The notes under the pieces: generated by a model
The model's database searches: none
What the model was told of the DNA's origin: nothing
Seen by the model: only the letters and a program-made list of their open reading frames with translations
Origin: Metridium senile
Taxonomy: Eukaryota; Cnidaria; Anthozoa; Actiniaria; Metridiidae
Reading direction: 5' to 3'
DNA: 64,000 bases
Assembly (NCBI GenBank): GCA_949775045.1
Contig: OX459105.1
Span: 15,896,227-15,960,226 of the forward strand
Shown: one piece after another, positions 47,200 to 56,600 of the stretch
Layout of the letters: every line of letters starts with the position of its first letter
How positions within the stretch are numbered: the first letter of the stretch is position 1
Position numbers and translations under genes: made by a program

Positions 47200-48879
47200 G
47201 TGCGCTTCACTTGCGGTAACTGTACCACGGCAACTTGCCTAATTTGTCTTTTCATTCCGGCAGATCACCCGTTGCCACCCGCGAATCACGTTACCCCTCT
47301 AGTGGCAGACAACTTCGACCGGGAACTAAGGCACCACCCAGATCAAATACAGGTTTCCTATGTGCTAGATGGCATACGAAACGGTTTCAGATTGGGGTTT
47401 CACGACACTCAGGAGCTCAAATCTGCACGAAAGAATAAGCCTTCAGCTCATCAGCATCCCAAAGTCATCGACGATTACCTGGCTAATGAAGTGGCACGAA
47501 AACGTGTGGCTGGCCCCTTTCCATCCCCGCCTCTAGCTAACCTTCACGTCAGTAGCTTTGGCGTAGTACCCAAAAAGGGTCAATCAAACAAATGGCGTTT
47601 AATACTCGACTTGTCGTCTCCCGGAGGACGAAGCGTGAACGACGGCGTCGATCCAGACGAATGTTCGCTTCAGTACGTTAGAATGGACCACATTATAACT
47701 ATGGTAGGCAAGTACGGCACAGGGGCTTTAATGGCCAAATTTGACGTGGAAGCAGCCTATCGCAACATTGCGATACACCCCACTGATCGTTACTTGCTTG
47801 GCATGAAGTGGCGCGGCTACTACTATGTGGATCTCACCTTACCGTTTGGTCTTCGGTCTGCTCCTTATATTTTTAACTCGGTGGCGTCCATGGTGGAATG
47901 GATTTTACTAAACAATTATCAGGTTTCTGATCTGGTACACTATCTGGACGATTTCATTACCGTAGGTGCGCCGGACTCCAACCAGTGTCAGACTAACCTT
48001 TCAAAAGCCTTGGCCGTCTGCAAGATGCTAGGTCTTCCGCTTCATCCAGACAAGTGCGAGGGACCATCGGAATCTCTTGTTATCCTGGGCATCGAACTGG
48101 ACTCTCGTCGTCAAGTCGCCCGTCTACCCCAGGAAAAGCTTATGGCCTTACATCAGCTGTTACGGTCTTGGACGTCCCGCAGTTATTGCAACAGGCGTCA
48201 ATTAGAGTCTCTGATCGGTCACCTTCACCATGCTGCGAAGGTTGTATGGCCAGGCAGAGCCTTTATCCGTCGCATGATCGATCTCTTGGCCTGCTTCCGC
48301 CGAAAAGATCATCCGATAAGATTGAATAGAGAATTCCGTCTTGATCTCCAGTGGTGGGTTCGTTTCCTTGCAGAGTGGAATGGAGTTACGTTTTGGCAAT
48401 TCCCTGGTCTATCATCGCAGCCGGATGTAGAAGTAACATCGGATGCTTCAGGGGCTATTGGATATGGAGCTTTCTATCTTAACCAATGGTTCAACGGCTA
48501 TTGGCACCAGGGACAAGTCCAACAATCCATTGCCTATAAGGAACTTTTCCCAATCGTCATTGCCGCGCATACCTGGGGACCCAATTGGTCTCAAATGCAT
48601 GTCCTTTTTCGCACTGACAATGAAGCCGTTGCATACATAGTAAACGCTAAGACATCAAAAATTCCCTGTATAATGCATTTGGTTAGGGCGCTTTTGATGT
48701 GTGCAGCGCGCTATAATTTTAGCTTTAAAGCCCTACACATTCCAGGTGTGCAAAATGAGATCGCTGACGCGCTTTCTCGTTTTCGTTGGCAGGAGTTTCG
48801 ACGCCTAGCTCCGTGGGCCAACTCGATGCCATCACCAATGCCGCAGGAGCTTCTACTGCCACTACTACTGACAGACTAG
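47200..48879 (+). CDS. DIRS reverse transcriptase - RNase H
   Basis: 559-codon open frame. RT blocks include WRLILDLSSP, AKFDVEAAYRNI, LPFGLRSAPYIFN and the catalytic HYLDDF (YLDD 47941-47952). The RNase H part has VTSDASGAIGYG, AYKELFPI, FRTDNEAV and NEIADALSRF, so all four acidic catalytic residues appear present. There is no ATG before residue about 163, inside the RT blocks; the upstream stop is TAA at 47164. Translation therefore needs splicing from an upstream exon or another mechanism. A possible acceptor lies near 47262 (TTCCGGCAG). The end overlaps the start of the recombinase frame. Confidence 0.85.
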   Translation: MRFTCGNCTTATCLICLFIPADHPLPPANHVTPLVADNFDRELRHHPDQIQVSYVLDGIRNGFRLGFHDTQELKSARKNKPSAHQHPKVIDDYLANEVARKRVAGPFPSPPLANLHVSSFGVVPKKGQSNKWRLILDLSSPGGRSVNDGVDPDECSLQYVRMDHIITMVGKYGTGALMAKFDVEAAYRNIAIHPTDRYLLGMKWRGYYYVDLTLPFGLRSAPYIFNSVASMVEWILLNNYQVSDLVHYLDDFITVGAPDSNQCQTNLSKALAVCKMLGLPLHPDKCEGPSESLVILGIELDSRRQVARLPQEKLMALHQLLRSWTSRSYCNRRQLESLIGHLHHAAKVVWPGRAFIRRMIDLLACFRRKDHPIRLNREFRLDLQWWVRFLAEWNGVTFWQFPGLSSQPDVEVTSDASGAIGYGAFYLNQWFNGYWHQGQVQQSIAYKELFPIVIAAHTWGPNWSQMHVLFRTDNEAVAYIVNAKTSKIPCIMHLVRALLMCAARYNFSFKALHIPGVQNEIADALSRFRWQEFRRLAPWANSMPSPMPQELLLPLLLTD

Positions 48880-49821
48880 AAGTCCGTTGTTTAAAGTTCT
48901 TGGTCAATGGTTTAGCTCCGGCGACTCGAAGGACTTATGCTTCGGCGCAAGCAAAGTTTATAGACTTTTGTGCTCAAAGGAATAGGATTCATCCCTCGGG
49001 TTCACCGTGTCCCACCGACGAATGGACGTTGTGCCTTTTTACAACATTCTTGGCAGTCTCTTAAGTACTCTTCTATAAAAGTATATCTATCTGCCGTACG
49101 AGCCCTTCATATCGAACAAGGTTTCCCAGACCCGATAGAACAATGTCTCCGGCTACAACGAGTTGTCCGAGGAATCAAACGCACTCAAGGTACTCACGTT
49201 GCGCAACGTTTGCCCGTCACGGACAGTATCATGCTAGTAATCTTTAGTTCCTTACAGATGACCAATTACGACCACCTTATGTTTTGGGCAGCATGTACTC
49301 TAGCTTACTTTGGATTCTTGAGATCTTCAGAGTTTACAGTGCCCAACTTGTCGTCCTTCTCGTCGTCTATTCACTTAGGACTGGACGATATAGCCGTGGA
49401 TCCAAGCTCGACTCCATCTTGTCTTCGTATCCGAATAAAAGCAAGCAAGACGGATCCTTTCCGCAAGGGTTGTTTCATCCACATCGGCAAGGGACGCTCT
49501 CCTCTGTGTGCAGTCGAAGCCATGCTTTCATATCTGGTGTTCAGGGGAAACAAACCCGGTCCACTGTTCGTCCTAAAGAATGGTACGCCCCTTACGCGTC
49601 CTTTTCTCACAAGTTGGCTAAGGGAAATTGTACTGGCAGCTGGCATCCCTGGGAACTTTTCTAGTCATAGCTTTCGCATTGGAGCGGCAACAGTAGCAGC
49701 GCGCAACGGCGTGGCAGATCATCTTATTCAAGCCCTCGGTCGCTGGAAAAGCAACGCGTATCAAGTGTACATCAGGACTCCAGCTGAAAACTTAGCCAAC
49801 CTATCTCAAAACCTAACTTAA
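48786..49821 (+). pseudogene. DIRS tyrosine recombinase, broken by a frameshift
   Basis: Integrase-like tyrosine recombinase that would join a circular DNA intermediate into the genome. The N-terminal core-binding part (LAPATRRTYASAQAKFIDFC) is in one frame and stops at 49064. The rest (YSSIKVYLSAVRALHIEQGF onward, to 49821) is in another, entering around 49055-49062. Homology order indicates a one-base gain or two-base loss. Catalytic features of the second part are intact: an Arg in LRSSEF, HSFR (49666-49677), GRW (49738-49746) and the Tyr in AYQVYIR (about 49759-49770). It overlaps the RT/RNase H end by about 94 bp. Confidence 0.8.
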
Positions 49822-50057
49822 CCATCTTTACTATCTGGATTTATAATGACAGTTAAATGCCCTATAGTTGGTCGAAGTAATAAATTCTTGATTATTTTTA
49901 TTATGACAATTATTATCATTATTATTATTATCATTATCCTTATCATTATTATTATTATTATCAACTTCTGTAGTGCTTGGGGTTCGTGATTGGTGCGGAG
50001 GTCCCATGTCACCCAGTCCTTAGTCCCTCCTTCTCCAAGCACAATGGAGTTCCGTTT
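49822..50057. other. DIRS 3' non-coding segment with ATT-type microsatellite
   Basis: An ATTATTATTATCATT run at about 49890-49962 is followed by a unique stretch leading to repeat B1. No gene is present. Confidence 0.6.
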
Positions 50058-50171
50058 GGTGGTGGACTCTGGCAGGGTTGCCATGGTTACCTCCTTGGGG
50101 TAAGCGAGATAGCGCATCAAGCTTACCTCTGTGCACCCAACCCCAAGCTCATCATTGTCGATGAGTTTTAA
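50058..50171 (+). repeat. DIRS terminal repeat B1
   Basis: 114 bp from GGTGGTGGACTCTGGCAGGG to CGATGAGTTTTAA, repeated at 50425-50538 (B2). It contains GTTGCCATGGTTAC, close to the palindromic RFX X-box. Confidence 0.9.
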
Positions 50172-50333
50172 ATGTGCCTAAATGGAATTTAGGCTAGTTA
50201 GAACCGAGACAAGCAGGTCAGCGGTTTGTTCTTGTGCCCTGACATTAGCTGGGACTCCCCGCACTACCAGTCCCTCGTGCTTTGCTAGTTGTCTTCAACG
50301 ATTGCAGTACTCTGTTGTATACAGCATTTGTTC
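50167..50333 (+). repeat. DIRS terminal repeat A2
   Basis: Second copy of A1, directly joined to B1, overlapping it by the shared TTTAA. Confidence 0.9.
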
Positions 50334-50424
50334 CCTCCCGCCTCTCCCTTGTTATATAGTAGTTAGTAACTTCCATTATCATCAGGTAAGTATTCCACTG
50401 ACATTGTCAGTGTGACGGGTGCTA

Positions 50425-50538
50425 GGTGGTGGACTCTGGCAGGGTTGCCATGGTTACCTCCTTGGGGTAAGCGAGATAGCGCATCAAGCTTACCTCTGTG
50501 CACCCAACCCCAAGCTCATCATTGTCGATGAGTTTTAA
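50425..50538 (+). repeat. DIRS terminal repeat B2
   Basis: Second copy of B1, ending TTTTAA at the right genomic junction. The next base (50539) resumes arm homology with 39536 reading inversely. Confidence 0.9.
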
Positions 50539-50856
50539 CAGCCTTTGATTGTAAGTGCTTAGCAAAGTACCCATAATTCCATTCAGTCTTGGAATGATTT
50601 GGTCAACTTTTGGCAACTGTTTAGAACTTGCTGTATACCTAAATCTGTTACTTCCTCAAAACATTATGTATAGACTCAAAAATAGCATAAAAATAGCAAA
50701 AAAACATCATAACAATATTAGAAATACGTCTTTCTGCCAAAAATATATTTACCAAGTCTTGCTACAACTCGTTTGTTATTTTTACCATTCAAACATTTCC
50801 CCCATACTACCCCTCTAAGGTATTGGTGGATGATGAAATCAACCAGTCGTATAAAG

Positions 50857-50963
50857 TATATTTAAGGCCTGTATGTAGTGAGTTAACAATACACCGAACA
50901 GTGAGCTGTCTGTTGTAATTTGACGTCGATTGAGAACATCCCAAACAAGAGAATCACAAGGAG
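50857..50963 (+). promoter_or_regulatory. Promoter and 5' UTR exon of the right peptide gene
   Basis: TATATTTAAGG (about 50857-50867) replaces the left copy's TATATAAGG. The non-coding exon ends at GGAG/GTGAGG (50963), and the next exon begins at 51308, 12 bp before the ATG. The DIRS insertion ends only about 320 bp upstream. Confidence 0.65.
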
Positions 50964-51319
50964 GTGAGGATCGCATCACACTACTTTGCTACTCGAAATA
51001 AGGACTATACGAAAATATTGACATTTTTATGATAGTATAACCGGCCACTTGGTTTGGTTGTTTGATTTGTTCTTGGATGCGTTAGTTGCTTGTTAGGGGT
51101 TAAGGTCGTTTCTTACTCTAAACTCCTATAATTATTTGTCTATGTTAGTCATACGTCCACTAGTAATTAGGCGTTCTCGTCTTATGACGGACGAGCGAGT
51201 CGTCTAGTGTAAAATGAGCGAGACTAAACGCACAATTTTTGAGACAAAAAAAATCGTCTGTTTTTGTCCGTACTCTAAGCCATTGACCATCGAGTTGTTG
51301 TTTTTAGATTGCCTGCACG

Positions 51320-52108
51320 ATGAATATGAAGATCCTCCTTGTAATGTTACTGGTGTGTGTGCTTGTGCTACCTGATGCTGAGGGATGGGGTTGGAGTCGC
51401 AGGCGACGTCGATGTGTACAAGTGTACCGGTGCGAATTGAGCGCCAAAACCGTATGCCGACAAAACCCTGGCAGCTATCAATGCAGACAGTTGTGTAAAA
51501 CAGTTCAGATCTGTGGCAAGAAGAAGAAGAGAGAGATTCCTGATGAAAATAACGACGTAAGTAACGCACTGTGATCATAATCATCCGTCTTTATCGCCAT
51601 CTTGATCATTATCTCCATCACACACCATTATCAACATCTTCATATATTATACCATTGCCATCATCATAATCACACGTTATCATCATCATCACCACCATTA
51701 TCATCATCATCACCACCATTATCATAATGATCACCACCTTAATCATTATCACCATCATAGTCATCAGCTTCTCCTTGTACAGCTTTTCACTCCTTAAGGT
51801 GCTTCTGTTAATACTGGTTGCAAACAATACACAATAAAAGTCTATCTCTGTGATTGGTTTTCCGTAAACAAAACAAAATAGTGAACATCTTCCCCGTTAC
51901 CAATTTTTCCAGCTTTGAGCCCTATTCGAGAAAGTTTGTCTCCTGTGAAAAGCCTACAAACTAGAGACACAAAGGATAATGGGCACTTGACTTCACAGAT
52001 GACAAAGTGTCTCAGAAAGGGTTATTTAAGGTTTACTATTTTCTTTTCTTATGACTTCTTTAGCCTGACTATGACCCAGATGAAGACCGTAAACATAAAC
52101 TGCAGTAA
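51320..52108 (+). CDS. Secreted arginine-rich six-cysteine peptide, right copy
   Basis: Two coding exons, 51320-51556 (79 codons) and 52064-52108 (14 codons and TAA), give a 93-residue precursor. The signal peptide matches the left copy (MNMKILLVMLLVCVLVLPDA). Then come WGWSRRRRR, a domain with spacing C-x5-C-x7-C-x8-C-x3-C-x5-C, a KKKKRE processing site and the same acidic tail PDYDPDEDRKHKLQ. The first loop is three residues shorter than in the left copy and many loop residues differ. If the first exon were not spliced, translation would stop at once after DVSNAL. AATAAA at 52174-52179 follows. Function is inferred only from layout (secreted, cationic, disulfide-rich). Confidence 0.78.
51557..52063 (+). 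other. Intron of the right peptide gene
   Basis: GTAAGT donor, TTCTTTAG acceptor. It contains a CATCAT/CACCACCATTATC microsatellite (about 51600-51770). An internal acceptor-like TTGTACAG at 51767-51774 precedes CTTTTCACTCCTTAA, which would give an alternative four-residue end. Confidence 0.6.
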
Positions 52109-52412
52109 CCAATCACAGGACGTAAAACAGACCGATGAAAGACCACGTGCCACTGCCGACAACGCCAAAGAAGAATAAAATGATAAAATAATAATAAGAT
52201 AAGATATACAAGAATGATTTAAATAAGTCAAATCAAACTAAATCAAAAATATGTAAGTTAATTGAAATAAACGTCTTGCATTTGAAATAGCAATGTGTAA
52301 TTTTATGAGATGAAAAAAAGGTTTATGAAGTTAATGATTCGATGCACTGCCGAATGGAATTGTATGTGTACATGATTCATATGCGAGCTTTTTGATTGTT
52401 TGTTGATATTGT

Positions 52413-52417
<5 letters not shown>

Positions 52418-52462
<45 letters not shown>
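52418..52462. repeat. (GT)n microsatellite
   Basis: About 22 GT units, followed by GTTCGTTCGGTTCATC-type tetranucleotide repeats. The left-arm mirror has only a short CACACACA. Confidence 0.9.
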
Positions 52463-52464
<2 letters not shown>

Positions 52465-53315
52465 TGTTTGTTCGTTTGTTCGTTCGTTACATCGTTCGTT
52501 CGGTTCACCGTTCGTTCGGTTCATCGTTCGTTCGGTTCATCGTTCGTTCAGTTCATCGTTCGTTCGGTTAATCGTTCGTTTGTTTGTTTCTTGAACGTGA
52601 CCATGATACTATTTGGTTAAGGGATCATTCTGGCGTGTGTCTCCTTGGAAACCCCCTCCCCTTCCACATATCCCATTATGTCACATATCCCTATAAGTGA
52701 CTCATACACAAAGGACAACAATATAAATCGTTTTCACACCCTATATTTTGAACATTTAAGTCGCTATTATCTATAAAACATAAGAAGAAGATAAAATAAC
52801 AATATTAAAAAGGATTATTGTCGTTAACGTTACTTGCTATAATTCCATTGAAACTAAAGTTATGACAAAATGTGGTGCTTATATGGAGCATTTTTCATAC
52901 GTATTAATGTTACGATTTGTATCTTAAAAATACAATAGTATATCAGGACTATTCTAGTGATACTGACGCTTTCTTCACCTATTGATAAAATGAGCCGATC
53001 AGATGTTTATTAACTGCCCAGGCAAATACATCTTTTGTTTTAATGTTGGGCAAATTTGAATATTAAAATATTCCTTGAGTTAACATTGCTACCGATATAA
53101 GGTAACACAAGCTATTGTCAATGTTTGATAAAACATTTCTTCTAAAAAACTAAAAGTTCTAAAAATACCAACTTTCTAACTTCAAATTCTTGTTTTGAAT
53201 GTGTATATGCTGTAAACTAAATACTACAAAAACTTATATTTGTGTATGTTACACTGGATTGTGTAAACCTGCTGCTATGAACGTTTGATATATGGATTTT
53301 TTCTGCTACATTTTT

Positions 53316-53408
53316 GTTAATACTTTAGTGTTTTGTTAATACTTTAGTGTTTTGTTAATACTTTAGTGTTTTGTTAATACTTTAGTGTTTTGTTAATACT
53401 TTAGTGTA
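53316..53408. repeat. 19-bp tandem repeat, about 5 copies, right arm only
   Basis: GTTAATACTTTAGTGTTTT is repeated head to tail. The left arm has no array at the matching position (about 35570). Confidence 0.9.
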
Positions 53409-53587
53409 TACTGATTATGTTTTATCATGTCAATTAATTGTTCTATAACAAAAACAAATATCAGATACTCGATGTTAGATTGAACTTGCTTTTCCAAGGC
53501 TGCTGTCGTTTAGCCATTCGCTTCAGTTTCTGGAACTGAATACCAGTTTCTTTACAGGAATTCCTTTTAAAAGAGCAGTAAAAACAT

Positions 53588-53593
53588 TTTATT
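53588..53593 (-). promoter_or_regulatory. Poly(A) signal of the right sacsin-like gene
   Basis: TTTATT on the + strand (AATAAA on -) lies 58 bp after the stop codon, mirroring 35392-35397. Confidence 0.6.
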
Positions 53594-53650
53594 AATTTTC
53601 ATCAAAATCGTTATCAAGTTTGCTATTTCAGGCCACTGAATGATCTTACC

Positions 53651-56600
53651 TTAAAGGTGAGGTATACCTAGAAATTTCTCTATAGTTTTCAGCACATATT
53701 TAGCTATTTCATAAGCTTCTAACGCCTGTTGGAAAGTGTAGACTTCTTTGGGAGGTCTCGCTGGACAGTGTTTGTGGGGGTACCGTGTGGCATCATAGTA
53801 CTTCCACAGTTTCCCTGCTGAATGCACGACGTCCGGTGCTCTTTGAAGACTTTTCAAATCGTATGCCAGGCGTGTTAAATCATGACTTTCCAGTTGAGAT
53901 TCTGAAATCCCGCTCACGCCATATAGTGCTCCCTTCAAAGCCTTTTCAACCACTTGGTTACACTGGAAGCATATCAACCAGTAGAAGCCATCCTGCTTGT
54001 CGCTGAAGAGATGTTTAACACTTTTCAGTTCACTTCGACACTGGTCTAACCATATTCTTGCCATCTTTGCATCTGGCGGACGATAGTCGTGTTCTTGTGA
54101 CGGGTTCCAGGAGGGAGTAGACCCATACGAAGACCGACCACTATAGTTTCCATAGCTTCTTCCAGACGAGTAGTCTCTCCCTGGATAACTTCGTCTATAA
54201 TTGTCATAACTGGCACGCTGATTTCTTGCTCGGCGGTTCCAGTTGGTGAAAAAGTCGTCCCACTGTTGATCATCATCGTAGCTGGAGGTCCTCTTCTTTC
54301 CCCCACTTGAGAGACGCTTGAACTCGTTTTGCATATACTGTACAACTTTAGTAGCCAGTTCTTCCATGCCCGGGTTTTTGTCTGGATGCCATTTTAAGTA
54401 GAGGCGTTTGAGAGCCTTATTCCTCTGCTCTTCTGGAAGTTTCATGATTTCTGCCAGAGCTTTGTCGACTTCTTTCACGGCTTTTTCCCAGGTTGGTGGT
54501 AAAGTGCTGCGACGGCTGCTCGCCGATGCGCTAGCTTCTGACTGATTGTCACTAGTACCTTCATAAGGAACAACATCTTGGCAATCAGACACATCAAAGT
54601 TAGTAGGTTCACTAAACTCTTGTGGGCGTTTAAGTTTGTACAAATCAAGGGCATCTACTTCTATGGGCATTCCACTACCAATATCGATCAGATATTTACG
54701 GAGATAGGGATTTGTAGTTTTTCGTTTACCAGTTGTAGGATCTCTCTTTGCCTTTTTTGTCCTGCCTCCAAGATTTGGTGCTGAGGTTTCACGGACTATC
54801 TTTGCGTAGATGTATTTTTCTTGTTCATCTTCAATGCTGTCTTCATTTTCATATCCAACAATTTCGTCGTGACGGAATAAAAAGTCTTCGAATTGAACTA
54901 ATAGATAGTGGAGTTCTATTGGAATTAATGTTCCTAGAATGTTTCTTTCTGGGACGTTGGTAGAAGATTCACTCACGTAACTCTCGATGCCTCTGCTGTC
55001 TAATGTAGATGGAATGTCTACTTGTCTACCCATTAATCCTAGTAAAACGATGCATTCCAGGAGACTTAGATGATCTTGATTAACAGCATTATCAATATGT
55101 TTATTGACAGCTGAGCATATTTCGTGACTGATGTTGGCAAAATAATTCTCTGCTCCATGTTGAATATAAATGCATGTCTTGTCTTCTTCGTCTCTAGCAA
55201 AATATTTCTTTGATGCCCTGCTACCTTCTGCTTCTTCGCCTTCTTCGTTTTTCAAGACGGTTTCTAGACTTTCCAAGCACACCACTATAAACGCCATTCC
55301 CAAGCTCTCCACCTTTTTGCGTAGATCAGCGTTTATTTGTGAGCGATTTTGGTATCCAAGGATCCTAATAATTCCATCAATCAAGTGAGTGGACGTAAGT
55401 AGTGTTCTTAATCGACTTGCATTGGGGCATTGATCAATCTCATCCATTTCACACTTCTGGTTGCAGCAATCTGGATGTAGCTCTTCAACAAGCACGTTTG
55501 ACAACAATTTTACCTGTAGATGACCAGGAAGAAGAACAAGATGATCCTCAACTAACCCGTGGAACCCTGATAAAATTTTGCTTAGGTCGTATAGCAAATT
55601 ATACTTGAAATCAGCTTTATTTATTCTCGTTAACAGCTTGCAGCTTACATAATACAGATCGTTTGAGGGTTTCAACTGTTCCTTGTCGTTTGGAAGATAT
55701 AGAGTTGTGACATCTTGTAGAGAACTTGAACAAGTTGTAGTTTTTGCTCCTTCATCTTCTTTATGCAGCCTTTGTAAAGTCCCGAACAGCCCTCGTACAG
55801 CACTCTTAACGTGCCTCATTTCCTCTGCATGCAGTATTTCTCCTTTACTTTGCTTGCAAATAATTTCTAAAATCCGTGCATACTGTTTAGGACATGGCTT
55901 TTCAAACGCTCCAAGGAGTTTGAACAGACTTTCAAATTGGCCAAATTCTCTGGGTACCTTGTACAAATAAGGTGGATGCTCTTCATGTTTCAACATTTCA
56001 AATGCCAGCTGATCACAAGGAATAAATACTTTCCCGTCTTCAACTAAAACCAGAGGCAAGTGACGGAAAAGGTTTTGTACGTTGGATCTTTGTTGAAGCA
56101 TCGTATTTTGAAGAAATTTATATGTTCCAGACATCACTTGCGTTAAGAGTTTGCAAACGGGCTCCTTCACGTCAAGGTCTTTGCTCTCAAACTTTTGGCA
56201 AAGTTTTTGGACTTGGCTGTTGACTTGATCCAATGTTGGTTTTTCAAGAATCCCCAAATGACGTCGAACGGTCTCGTCGATTGGCCACGCCCAACCAGGT
56301 AGAAGTGCTGCACTTCCCCAAACCAGACGCTCATGTTCAGACGACAAAGCATTTCTTAAGGGGATGCATGGTGGAGATTCCCTATCCTCAAACAAATACT
56401 GCTTGATGAGAGAATCTAACTTGTCGTCAGCTTTGTGGGCAACAATATAGTTAATCGTGGAGACCACATTAAGAAATCCGGGATCGTGAAGAGATTTCTC
56501 TTGAAGCAAATAATTAGTAAGGACTTGTGATTTTTTAGCAAGAGCTTTAGTCACCTCTTGTTTGGACTTTTCTTCGACTTCTTTTGCGAAACTAAGAAAT

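Larger units (their letters stand above)
44037..50538 (+). mobile_element. DIRS-superfamily tyrosine-recombinase retrotransposon, split direct repeats
   Basis: About 6.5 kb. The order is A1 (44037-44203), gag-like ORF, tandem array, RT/RNase H ORF, tyrosine recombinase, B1 (50058-50171), A2 (50167-50333), linker, B2 (50425-50538). B1 and A2 meet at TTTTAAATG, as expected of a circular-junction copy. Split direct repeats of this order are known from PAT- and Ngaro-like DIRS elements. No methyltransferase or hydrolase domain is apparent. The left arm of the inverted duplication holds the empty site. There is no classical target-site duplication, only a shared TTTAA. The recombinase frame is broken, so this copy is probably not autonomous. 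Confidence 0.9.
52180..53587. other. Spacer between the right peptide gene and the sacsin-like gene
   Basis: Mirror of 35400-37170. It includes (GT)n at 52418-52462 followed by CGTTCGGTTCAT-type repeats to about 52590, a single copy of the sequence duplicated in the left arm (about 52735-52960) and a 19-bp tandem array at 53316-53408. No gene was recognised. Confidence 0.65.

Noticed and set aside
50182..50415. Second gag-like start
   Set aside because: It is only the A2 terminal repeat copy of the gag start and runs out of homology at the end of the repeat.
53316..53408. Regular short repeats that could suggest a CRISPR-like array
   Set aside because: Units are directly adjacent with no spacers, in an animal genome; simple tandem repeat.
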